Assembly (NCBI GenBank): GCA_016926115.1
Contig: JAFGPF010000017.1
Location: 1 to 17,431 of the forward strand
Reading direction: 5' to 3'
From: Dehalococcoidales bacterium
GTDB lineage: Bacteria; Chloroflexota; Dehalococcoidia; Dehalococcoidales; RBG-16-60-22
DNA length: 17,431 nt
Each line of letters begins with the position of its first letter. The first letter of the stretch is position 1. This document shows, piece after piece, positions 1 through 6,103 of this stretch. Both the position numbers and the translations under genes were made by a program. Under the pieces are notes generated by a model. That model was not told the DNA's origin, did no database searches, and saw only the letters and a program-made list of their open reading frames with translations.

Positions 1-203
1 AGTTTTTCAAGGAAAACCGAGGCATAATTACCCCTGTCTTCGTCGACGACGTACGCGGTGGTCTCAAATGTATCCTCCCCGCCGAAGGCGCCGTAAAGCA
101 GGGCGAAGGTAACAATCGGTAGAAGCAGGCTGAAGGCGAGGTCGCCCTTGTCCTGCAGGTACAGCTTGACTTCATTAAAGGCTATAAAAAAAGCTCGTTT
201 CAT
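1..203 (-). CDS. ABC-2 type transporter permease, N-terminal part (runs off the window)
   Basis: Reading the minus strand from an ATG at 203 gives 67 open codons up to the window edge, beginning MKRAFFIAFNEVKLYLQDKG. The pattern is that of an ABC-2 permease: a short cytoplasmic N-terminus with a basic/amphipathic stretch, a first membrane helix at about residues 23-41, then a polar region (from about residue 42) that would start the large extracytoplasmic loop typical of this family. The start codon lies 7 bases after the stop of the ATPase gene, so the two are almost certainly one operon and one exporter. No strong Shine-Dalgarno sequence precedes this ATG, so translation may be coupled to the ATPase. 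The transported substrate cannot be deduced. Later membrane helices lie outside the window. Confidence 0.8.
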   Translation of the reverse strand, partial: MKRAFFIAFNEVKLYLQDKGDLAFSLLLPIVTFALLYGAFGGEDTFETTAYVVDEDRGNYASVFLEK

Positions 204-210
204 GTTTTAG

Positions 211-960
211 TCAGTCGCGCAGACTCCGTCCGGTAAGATTCAGGAAAACGTCTTCCAGGGTGGTCTTATCCGGCGGCCCTATTTCCTCCTTGAGTTTACG
301 CGGCGTGTCCATCCTGATTATCTTGCCCCCGTCCATGATAGCTATGCGGTCGCAGAGACGGTCGGCTTCTTCCATGTAATGCGTGGTATAGAGGACGGTC
401 ATACCTTTCGCCTGCAGTCCTTCTATCGTCTCGTAAATATTGTTCCTCGACTGCGGGTCTATGCCCACGGTCGGCTCGTCCAGGAAAAGGAGCCGGGGGT
501 TGCCCATAAGGGCGATGCCCAGGTTGATACGGCGTTTCATGCCGCCGGAATATTTAGCCACCTTTCCCTTGGCCCTATCCACCAGTCCCATCAACTTCAG
601 GTTCTCCATGGCCTCGGCTTTGGCTTCGCTGCCCTTAAGTCCCGCCATCCGACCGAAGAACACCATGTTATCGAAGGCGGAAAGGTCTTCATAAAGGGCA
701 AGGTCCTGGGGGCATACCCCGATGATACTACGGACGGCTTCGGCGTCTTTTTTCGTAGAGTGTCCCCCTATCGTAATATCGCCGCTGTCGGGTTCCAGCA
801 CCGTGGACAGCATACGAATCGTTGTCGTCTTTCCGGCGCCGTTGGGCCCCAGAAGACCGAAAATCTCGCCTTTACTGATGGAGAACGAGACGCCGTTCAC
901 CGCCTTGAAATCATGAAAACTTTTATGAAGGTCCGTTACTACCAGGAATTCCTCAGCCAT
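211..960 (-). CDS. ABC transporter ATP-binding protein (DrrA/ABC-2 type exporter)
   Basis: This is the cytoplasmic ATPase of an ABC-2 exporter, 249 residues from the ATG at 960. Visible motifs are Walker A GPNGAGKTT (38-46), Q-loop Gln85, signature YSGGMKRR (137-144), Walker B LLFLDEP (157-163) and the switch His194. The C-terminal tail LEDVFLNLTG is typical of drug, antibiotic or polysaccharide exporters of the DrrA/NodI/CcmA group. The frame stays open to a GTG at 1005, but a TATAAT box lies at 1008-1013. A transcript from it would begin at about 1001, so the GTG would lack an upstream leader. Family alignments also favour the shorter start. The permease gene follows after 7 bases. The family assignment is firm; the cargo is unknown. 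Confidence 0.93.
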   Translation of the reverse strand: MAEEFLVVTDLHKSFHDFKAVNGVSFSISKGEIFGLLGPNGAGKTTTIRMLSTVLEPDSGDITIGGHSTKKDAEAVRSIIGVCPQDLALYEDLSAFDNMVFFGRMAGLKGSEAKAEAMENLKLMGLVDRAKGKVAKYSGGMKRRINLGIALMGNPRLLFLDEPTVGIDPQSRNNIYETIEGLQAKGMTVLYTTHYMEEADRLCDRIAIMDGGKIIRMDTPRKLKEEIGPPDKTTLEDVFLNLTGRSLRD

Positions 961-1007
961 TTCCTTATCCCCGCTTTCCTTGACTGAAAAAGTGAATGTC
1001 TCCACGC

Positions 1008-1037
1008 ATTATATACGTAGAGATACTATGGATACAA
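1008..1037 (-). promoter_or_regulatory. Candidate sigma70 promoter for the ABC exporter operon
   Basis: On the minus strand a perfect -10 hexamer TATAAT occupies 1013-1008. A partial -35 (TTGTAT, 1037-1032) lies 18 bases upstream of it. The predicted start of transcription is about 1001, giving a leader of roughly 40 bases before the ATG at 960. The -10 is strong and the -35 only fair. Confidence 0.5.
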
Positions 1038-1098
1038 TAGTAAAGACCGCAAACTCTAAAATATTGACCAAAATTTTTAATTACGAGCCGATACACAA

Positions 1099-1128
1099 CG
1101 AAGCCCCCGAATCAATTCGGGGGCTTCG
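1099..1128 (-). terminator. Hairpin terminator downstream of AFOR1
   Basis: A perfect 14-bp inverted repeat (CGAAGCCCCCGAAT, then 2 bases, then ATTCGGGGGCTTCG) lies 24 bases beyond the AFOR1 stop codon. On the minus strand it is followed by only a weak T run (TTGTGTAT). On the plus strand it is followed by T-rich sequence. It most likely ends AFOR1 transcription and insulates the ABC operon, and it may work in both directions. Confidence 0.7.
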
Positions 1129-1152
1129 CATGTTATTCATTTATTCTTTTGT

Positions 1153-3000
1153 TTACGGCCAGAGTACCTTTGCCACATCATCCAGGCCGAGTTCCAGCAA
1201 TTTCTCCTTGCTGGGTTTGCCGCTTTTGGTATCCCAACCCCTTTCCTGATAGTACTCGTTAAAGAGGTCGTCCGCATTCAGGGTTATCCCGGCGCGCGGC
1301 CCTTCCTTCTTCGGCGGTACGCCCATCATCCTGTCCGGGAACTTCCACGGAGTCGCCAGTCCCTCGCGGATATTGAAAGCCTGCCGCATGGTATCGATGC
1401 GCTCGCCGGTTTTCTGAATTTCCTCTTTGGTTATATCCCAGCCGGTGATAGTCTGCAGGGCCTCGACAAACTGGTCATAATTACCGTAACCGTCGCCGAT
1501 GACTATCATGCAGACTCCGGCGGCGTTATAAGCCACGGTAATATTGGCGCCGATTGTATGCGGCTTGCCGCGTCCCTTCAGAGACATCGGGTCGTACTCG
1601 GGCATCGCTCCTGCCGGAAGCGGGCCTTCTCCGCCCTGGGTATGCCTGGCGGGAGTCGGTTCCCCTCCGTAGCCGATGGCGAACTGGGGGCCGCCCCGCG
1701 AGTCATGCGCCGGGACTTCCTGCCCGCCGATGTGCATGGCGTACTTCTCGGAGCCCTTGCCGACCCTCTCGGCGGCTTTCTTGACGCCGTCGGCGATAAC
1801 TGCACCAAAGCCTTCTCGCTTGGCCAGTTTCTCCGTCATGGCCACGATGGATTTGTGATTTCCCCAGGTCATTTCGATACCATCAGTGTCTTCTTTGGTG
1901 ATAAGCCCGCTTTCATAGCACTCGATGGTGAAAGCGATACAGGCGCCGGTCGAGATTGTATCCAGTCCGTAACGATTACAGATATCGTTGATTTTGATTA
2001 TGGAAGGCAGGTTGTTATTCAGGCAGTTGCTGCCGAACATCGCCAGCGTTTCGTATTCGGGCTTATGGGCTTCGGCGCTGTACTTATATTCGCCGGTGCC
2101 TTCCTTCATGATTCCGCCGCAGGCGATGGGGCAGTGCCAGCAGCCGTAGCCCTTCTGCTGCTGCGGCTCGACATTTTCAGCGCCGATGTCTTTATAAGAG
2201 GGAAAGTCGACGACCGCCACTCCCGCCCAGTTCTTGCAGGGAGCGTCATCTCCCTCGCAGCACATGTTAAAGAGAAACGGCGTGCCGAACTTCCTCATAA
2301 AGGGTACGTTCGGGCCCATGTTCGCCAGGTGGTTCTTTCTCATCGCGGCTGACTTCTCGGGGTCGGCAACGGGAACCTTCATGTTGCCTTTCACCGCAAT
2401 TGCCTTGAGCTTCTTGGAGCCCATAACGGCGCCCAGGCCGGAACGGGCGGCGGCGCGTCCCTTGTTATTCATTATCGCAGCAACGAGGGACATCTGCTCG
2501 CCGGAGGGTCCGATACAGGCAACTTCCAGGTCTTTGCCGTGCGCTTCCCGCAGAATATTCTGCACCTCGAAGGTGTCCTTGCCCCAGATACCGGAGGCGT
2601 CCTTAATCTCCGCCTTACCGTTATCAATCAACAGATAGACAGGCTTGTCCGCTATACCGGCGAAAAACACCGCGTCATAGCCGGCAAATTTCAGGTAAGG
2701 GCCGACATTGCCGCCGGAATTGGCGTCACCCCATCCCCCCGTTAGCGGCGATTTCCCCACCATGACGTACCGTGAACCGCCCATGGCATCGGTGCCGGTG
2801 AGAACGCCGGTGGTAATACCCAGGATAGCGTCCGGACCCAGGGGATCGACTCCGGCTTTCTGCCGGCTGAACAAAACCCTGGCTCCCAGGCCGTAACCTC
2901 CCAGGAACTCCCTGCCCATTTTCTCGTCAAGCGGTTCGTCCTTGAGTTCTTTCTTGGAAAGATCTACCCACAGCATCTTTCCCATAAAGCCATGTGCCAT
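1153..3000 (-). CDS. Aldehyde:ferredoxin oxidoreductase family protein (AFOR1)
   Basis: This is a 615-residue cytoplasmic tungsten- (or molybdenum-) bispterin enzyme of the AFOR family, close to the usual length of about 605-620. The family oxidises aldehydes to acids with ferredoxin, or runs in reverse. Seen here are the N-terminal domain with VGKSPLTG (81-88) and GAVMGSKKLKAIA (190-202), the 4Fe-4S ligands C287, C290 and C294 (CxxCxxxC) with C497, PEYET (314-318) carrying the likely active-site Glu, and EPTPARH (447-453) carrying a candidate active-site His. The two pterin-contact motifs read N342-RYGLD and N492-AAGVC, so Asn replaces the usual Asp in both. The ATG at 3000 is preceded by AAGGAGG at 6-base spacing, which fixes the start. 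It is a single gene with its own promoter and terminator, divergent from the large plus-strand cassette. The substrate is unknown. Confidence 0.92.
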   Translation of the reverse strand: MAHGFMGKMLWVDLSKKELKDEPLDEKMGREFLGGYGLGARVLFSRQKAGVDPLGPDAILGITTGVLTGTDAMGGSRYVMVGKSPLTGGWGDANSGGNVGPYLKFAGYDAVFFAGIADKPVYLLIDNGKAEIKDASGIWGKDTFEVQNILREAHGKDLEVACIGPSGEQMSLVAAIMNNKGRAAARSGLGAVMGSKKLKAIAVKGNMKVPVADPEKSAAMRKNHLANMGPNVPFMRKFGTPFLFNMCCEGDDAPCKNWAGVAVVDFPSYKDIGAENVEPQQQKGYGCWHCPIACGGIMKEGTGEYKYSAEAHKPEYETLAMFGSNCLNNNLPSIIKINDICNRYGLDTISTGACIAFTIECYESGLITKEDTDGIEMTWGNHKSIVAMTEKLAKREGFGAVIADGVKKAAERVGKGSEKYAMHIGGQEVPAHDSRGGPQFAIGYGGEPTPARHTQGGEGPLPAGAMPEYDPMSLKGRGKPHTIGANITVAYNAAGVCMIVIGDGYGNYDQFVEALQTITGWDITKEEIQKTGERIDTMRQAFNIREGLATPWKFPDRMMGVPPKKEGPRAGITLNADDLFNEYYQERGWDTKSGKPSKEKLLELGLDDVAKVLWP

Positions 3001-3006
3001 ACTAAT

Positions 3007-3013
3007 CCTCCTT
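3007..3013 (-). promoter_or_regulatory. Ribosome binding site fixing the AFOR1 start
   Basis: AAGGAGG on the minus strand lies 6 bases before the ATG at 3000. The frame stays open upstream to 3108, but that longer start lies at the predicted promoter's -35 box, so the site at 3000 is the better choice. Confidence 0.8.
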
Positions 3014-3079
3014 GCATTTTTTACTGAAATTTTTATTAGACCGAATTCGCCCGAAGCTGTTGGCTTGTTCCGTTTAAGA

Positions 3080-3108
3080 ATATTACACTTCCTCAATATT
3101 AATGTCAA
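3080..3108 (-). promoter_or_regulatory. Promoter for AFOR1
   Basis: On the minus strand a consensus -35 TTGACA (3108-3103) is separated by 17 bases from a -10 TAATAT (3085-3080). Transcription would start near 3073 and give a leader of about 73 bases. The -35 box lies inside a repeat shared with the opposing promoter. Confidence 0.65.
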
Positions 3109-3144
3109 ACATTCTATTAAAACGCGAGAAAAATTGACGTTAAT
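3098..3144. repeat. Inverted TTGACrTTAAT repeat over both -35 boxes (candidate operator)
   Basis: ATTAATGTCAA (3098-3108) and TTGACGTTAAT (3134-3144) form an inverted repeat matching at 10 of 11 positions, with 25 bases between the arms. Each arm contains the -35 box of one divergent promoter. A further copy of the core TGACGTTAA occurs at 3202-3210, over the start codon of the first plus-strand gene. Part of the match follows simply from both arms being -35 boxes; the TTAAT extension is not explained that way. Confidence 0.4.
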
Positions 3145-3162
3145 CTGTCGGGGATGTAAAAT
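3134..3162 (+). promoter_or_regulatory. Promoter for the plus-strand metabolic cassette
   Basis: TTGACG (3134-3139), a 17-base spacer and TAAAAT (3157-3162) match the sigma70 consensus at 5 of 6 positions in each box. Transcription would start at about 3169, some 32 bases before the GTG at 3201. It is back-to-back with the AFOR1 promoter, with 25 bases between the two -35 boxes. Confidence 0.65.
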
Positions 3163-3200
3163 CAGTCTCAGTTACACCTATCCTTCTTTCAGAGTTTACA

Positions 3201-3914
3201 GTGACGTTAAACAAGATAATCAACAGCTGCGGTGAAGCCGTAGCCGATATTTTCGACGGTGCCGGCGTTATGATAGGCGGCTTCGGCTCTTACGGAGGCC
3301 TCCCCATTAACCTCATCGTTGCCCTGTCTCAACAGGGCGTCAGGGACCTTACCCTCATCGCCAACATGGGAGGAGTCGGCTATGAACTCAGCCACCGCAT
3401 CAAGCCGGACGGCTACCAGGACTCCGGTATCCTCTTCGAGAACTGTCAGGTCAAGAAGTTCATCGGGTCGGTACCCGCCCTCGGCGGCATGCCACCAACC
3501 TCTCCCCTCGAGAAAGCATTCAACGAAGGCAAGATAGAAATCGAGATGGTGCCGCAGGGGACGCTCGCGGAGAGGATACGGTGCGGGGCGGGGAACCTGG
3601 GCGGTTTCTACACGCCGGTGGGGGTAGGCACCACCGTCGAGGCAGGCAAGGAGAAAAAGGTCATCGATGGCAGGGAGTATATCCTGGAAATGCCCCTTAC
3701 CGCCGATTTCGCCCTGATTAAGGCGCATAAGGCGGACGAACTGGGAAACCTGGTGTACCGGCAAACGGCAAGGTGCTTCAACCCGGTCATGGCTATGGCG
3801 GCGAAGGTCACCATCGTCGAAGTGGATGAAATCGTGCCGGTTGGTCAACTCGACCCCGAGGTAATCGTTACGCCTCACGTATACGTGGACCGCATCGTGG
3901 AGGCACAGGTATGA
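3201..3914 (+). CDS. Family I CoA-transferase, subunit A (3-oxoacid/acetate CoA-transferase type)
   Basis: This 237-residue protein is the alpha subunit of a heterodimeric family I CoA-transferase, which moves CoA between two carboxylic acids in the cytoplasm. The family signature is visible at residues 19-35 (DGAGVMIGGFGSYGGLP), followed by the glycine-rich FYTPVGVGT segment. The length is normal for AtoD/ScoA-type subunits. The start is GTG at 3201 with no good Shine-Dalgarno sequence. No in-frame alternative would keep the N-terminal signature intact, so weak initiation may limit expression of this first gene. It overlaps subunit B by 4 bases (ATGA), the usual arrangement for a coupled heterodimer. 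Whether the substrate is acetoacetate, butyrate, another short acid or an aromatic acid cannot be told. Confidence 0.92.
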   Translation: MTLNKIINSCGEAVADIFDGAGVMIGGFGSYGGLPINLIVALSQQGVRDLTLIANMGGVGYELSHRIKPDGYQDSGILFENCQVKKFIGSVPALGGMPPTSPLEKAFNEGKIEIEMVPQGTLAERIRCGAGNLGGFYTPVGVGTTVEAGKEKKVIDGREYILEMPLTADFALIKAHKADELGNLVYRQTARCFNPVMAMAAKVTIVEVDEIVPVGQLDPEVIVTPHVYVDRIVEAQV

Positions 3915-4573
3915 AAGCCCGCCTGGACGAGCAGACCATCTCATTACGTGCCGCCCGTGAGTTCACCGACGGCGCGGTGGTCAACCTGGGCTACGGCATG
4001 CCCGGTCTCTGCGCCAACCTCATTCCCGGCGACAAAACCGTATTTTTCCAGAGCGAGAACGGCATGCTGGGCTACGGCAGCCTGGCGACCGACGAGGAAA
4101 AGGACTACGAGCTGATTAACGCCTCCGACCAGCCGGTTACGCCGCTGCCCGGCATGTGCTTCTTCGACAGCGCGGCGGCGTTCGACATGATAAGAGGGGG
4201 GCATATAGATATCGTGGTGCTGGGGGCGTACCAGGTCTCGGAAAAAGGCGACCTCGCCAACTGGGGGAGGCCGGGCAGACCCGCCACGGGGATGGGGGGA
4301 GGTATGGATTTAGCCGTGGGCGCCGGTAAAATCATCGTCACCATGCTGCATATTACCCGGGACGGAGAACCGCGCATCGTTAAAGAGTGCATGTATCCCC
4401 TCACCGCCCGGCATTGCGTCGACCTTATTATCACCGACCTCGCGGTCATGGAGGTGACTGATAGCGGACTCGTCCTCAAGGAGACAGCCCCCGGCTGGAC
4501 GCTCGAAGAGGTGCAGGCGCTTACCGGCACCGAACTGACACCCGCGCCAGACCTCAAGGAAATTGAACTCTAG
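3911..4573 (+). CDS. Family I CoA-transferase, subunit B
   Basis: This is the 220-residue beta subunit partner of the preceding gene. It carries the catalytic motif FQSENG at residues 46-51, where E49 is the glutamate that forms the covalent glutamyl-CoA thioester in this family. The glycine-rich GMGGGMDL and the C-terminal EVTDSGLVLKETAPGW segment are characteristic of AtoA/ScoB-type subunits. The start ATG lies within the stop of subunit A, so the two are translationally coupled. With subunit A it should form a complete enzyme. In this cassette it probably charges an imported or hydrolysed acid with CoA, or removes CoA from the acyl-CoA made by the 2-oxoacid oxidoreductase; that role is inferred from context. 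Confidence 0.93.
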   Translation: MKARLDEQTISLRAAREFTDGAVVNLGYGMPGLCANLIPGDKTVFFQSENGMLGYGSLATDEEKDYELINASDQPVTPLPGMCFFDSAAAFDMIRGGHIDIVVLGAYQVSEKGDLANWGRPGRPATGMGGGMDLAVGAGKIIVTMLHITRDGEPRIVKECMYPLTARHCVDLIITDLAVMEVTDSGLVLKETAPGWTLEEVQALTGTELTPAPDLKEIEL

Positions 4574-4593
4574 TCTACTGTCAGGAGATTCAC

Positions 4594-5268
4594 ATGGAAG
4601 TAACGATTCCCGCAGAACCAGAACCGCTAAAGCTGGATACAGACAGAACGGCACTTATTGTCGTCGATATGCAGAACTCATTCTGTAAAAAGGGCGGTAT
4701 GATGGACTACTGGGGGAAGCTAGACGAAACGATGTCCGAAAGTATTATTGAAACGGACCGGAAAGTCATTAAAACGTGCCGAGGGAAGGGTATTAGGGCC
4801 GTCTACCTGCAGATGACCTACGGACTGGATTCAGATGCCGGTCTCGGACCGGAATCGCCGTTTTACTGGAAGGAAAAAGGACTTGGTGCCGAACGTTGGA
4901 ACCCGGAACTGGCAGGTAAGTTCCTCACCGAGGGAACGTGGGACTGGGCAATAGTCGATGAACTTACTCCCGCAGCGGATGATATCACCGTCAACAAGAG
5001 CCGTTACAGCGGTTTCATCAGAACGGAGCTCAATGACGTTTTAAAGAAAGACAATATAAAATACCTCGTATTCATCGGCCTGTTTACCAACGTCTGTGTG
5101 GAATCGACCCTCCGCGATGCCTTCTTCCACGATTATTTCCCGCTGCTGGTCAGGGACGCCTGCGGCAATACCGGCCCCCATTATGTCCAGGACGCCACCG
5201 TCTGGAACGTTCAATCGGTCTTCGGCTGGGTGGCCACGGCCAATGATTTGATAAATTCCCTGAAATAG
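4594..5268 (+). CDS. Isochorismatase-fold cysteine hydrolase (RutB-like amidohydrolase)
   Basis: This 224-residue cytoplasmic hydrolase has the isochorismatase fold. The Asp-Lys-Cys triad can be placed at D25 (VVDMQN), K135 (NKSRYSGF) and C168 (TNVCVEST). The spacing is close to that of ureidoacrylate amidohydrolase RutB, and YSGF, TNVCVE and TLRDAFF resemble that branch more than pyrazinamidases. Members with this Cys hydrolyse amide, carbamoyl or ureido bonds, releasing an acid plus ammonia or carbamate. AGGAG lies a few bases before the ATG. It sits 20 bases after CoA-transferase B. In context it may release the carboxylic acid that the CoA-transferase then activates (inference). No other Rut genes are in the window, so pyrimidine breakdown is not supported. 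N-carbamoylsarcosine or maleamate amidohydrolase-like activity is an alternative. Confidence 0.88.
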   Translation: MEVTIPAEPEPLKLDTDRTALIVVDMQNSFCKKGGMMDYWGKLDETMSESIIETDRKVIKTCRGKGIRAVYLQMTYGLDSDAGLGPESPFYWKEKGLGAERWNPELAGKFLTEGTWDWAIVDELTPAADDITVNKSRYSGFIRTELNDVLKKDNIKYLVFIGLFTNVCVESTLRDAFFHDYFPLLVRDACGNTGPHYVQDATVWNVQSVFGWVATANDLINSLK

Positions 5269-5309
5269 ATTATAAATTCTAATATCCCCATATATATAAG
5301 GAGGCAGAC

Positions 5310-6077
5310 ATGTCACCGGCACTGAAAGACAGGGTGGCCATTATCACCGGGGCGGGTCGCGGTCTGGGCAAGGCGTTCGCCCTGCGGTATGCCGGGGAAG
5401 GTGCTAAACTGCTCCTCCCCGATATCAGCCTGGAACGCGCCGAAGCCACCGCTAAGGAAATCAAAGCTAAAGGCGGAGAAGCCGTTGCCATGCTGACCGA
5501 TATTTCCGAGGAAAAAGACACGCAAAAAATGGCAGAGGAGGTCATGCGGCTCCACGGCAGAGTGGACATCCTGCTCAACAACGCCGCCCTGTATTACGGG
5601 GTAGGGCGTCGCGAGTGGGACGCCTGGGAGGTTAAAGACTGGGACCGCCTGTTCGAGGTGAATGTCCGGGGGACGTACCTCTGCTGCAAAGCCATCGGCC
5701 CTCTCATGGAAAAGCAGGGCAGCGGCAAGATAATCAATATCGCCTCGGACGTCTTTAAAGTCGCCGGCGCCGTCAACCTGCTGGCTTATGCCTGCAGCAA
5801 GGCGGCAGTATACGCCCTTACGCAAGCGCTGGCGCGCGCCCTGGGTCCCTCCGGCATCAACGTCAACTGCATCGGGCCGGGGTTCACGGCAACCGAAGCC
5901 AGCCTGGGACAGGACGGTAATCAAGCCGCCTTCGACGCAACTATCGATATGCAGTGCATCAAGCGCCGCGAGGAACCGAACGACCTGGTTGGCACGGCGG
6001 TGTTCCTGGCTTCAAAGGACTCCGACTTCATTACGGGTCATTACATCGTCGTCAACGGCGGCAGTGTGCTGTTATAA
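5310..6077 (+). CDS. Short-chain dehydrogenase/reductase (classical SDR)
   Basis: This 255-residue classical SDR is an NAD(P)-dependent alcohol/ketone oxidoreductase, likely a cytoplasmic tetramer. Seen are the cofactor loop TGAGRGLG (13-20), D38 at the end of beta-2 (which favours NAD over NADP), NNAA (90-93), the structural N118, and the catalytic S146, Y160 and K164 (YACSK). The C-terminus ITGHYIVVNGG is typical of the family. A strong AAGGAGG at 5298-5304 sits 5 bases before the ATG. The 41-base gap before it is the longest in the cassette but contains no clear promoter. In context it probably oxidises a hydroxyl in the pathway, possibly giving the aldehyde or 2-oxo group acted on by the downstream enzymes. 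The substrate is not determinable; annotations such as 3-oxoacyl-ACP reductase would be over-specific. Confidence 0.9.
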   Translation: MSPALKDRVAIITGAGRGLGKAFALRYAGEGAKLLLPDISLERAEATAKEIKAKGGEAVAMLTDISEEKDTQKMAEEVMRLHGRVDILLNNAALYYGVGRREWDAWEVKDWDRLFEVNVRGTYLCCKAIGPLMEKQGSGKIINIASDVFKVAGAVNLLAYACSKAAVYALTQALARALGPSGINVNCIGPGFTATEASLGQDGNQAAFDATIDMQCIKRREEPNDLVGTAVFLASKDSDFITGHYIVVNGGSVLL

Positions 6078-6103
6078 GCACTATCTGGAAGGAGAAATAG
6101 CCT

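Noticed and set aside
1558..2352. A 264-codon plus-strand open frame inside AFOR1
   Set aside because: It is antisense to conserved AFOR sequence including the cluster cysteines, with no ribosome binding site or domain of its own.
3001..3075. A molybdenum/tungsten cofactor riboswitch in the AFOR1 leader
   Set aside because: The predicted leader is only about 73 bases and shows just short weak stems, less than the known Moco RNA needs.
3001..3108. N-terminal extension of AFOR1 to the ATG at 3108
   Set aside because: The extension would begin at the predicted -35 box and span the AAGGAGG that serves the ATG at 3000; AFORs normally begin close to the GKMLWVDLS-type block.
3207..3944. A 245-codon minus-strand open frame
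   Set aside because: It is antisense to CoA-transferase A, which has a clear family signature; the antisense product shows no motif.
4594..5268. A pyrimidine-degradation (Rut) pathway
   Set aside because: Only the RutB-like hydrolase is present; no RutA, RutC, RutD or RutF-like gene is found.
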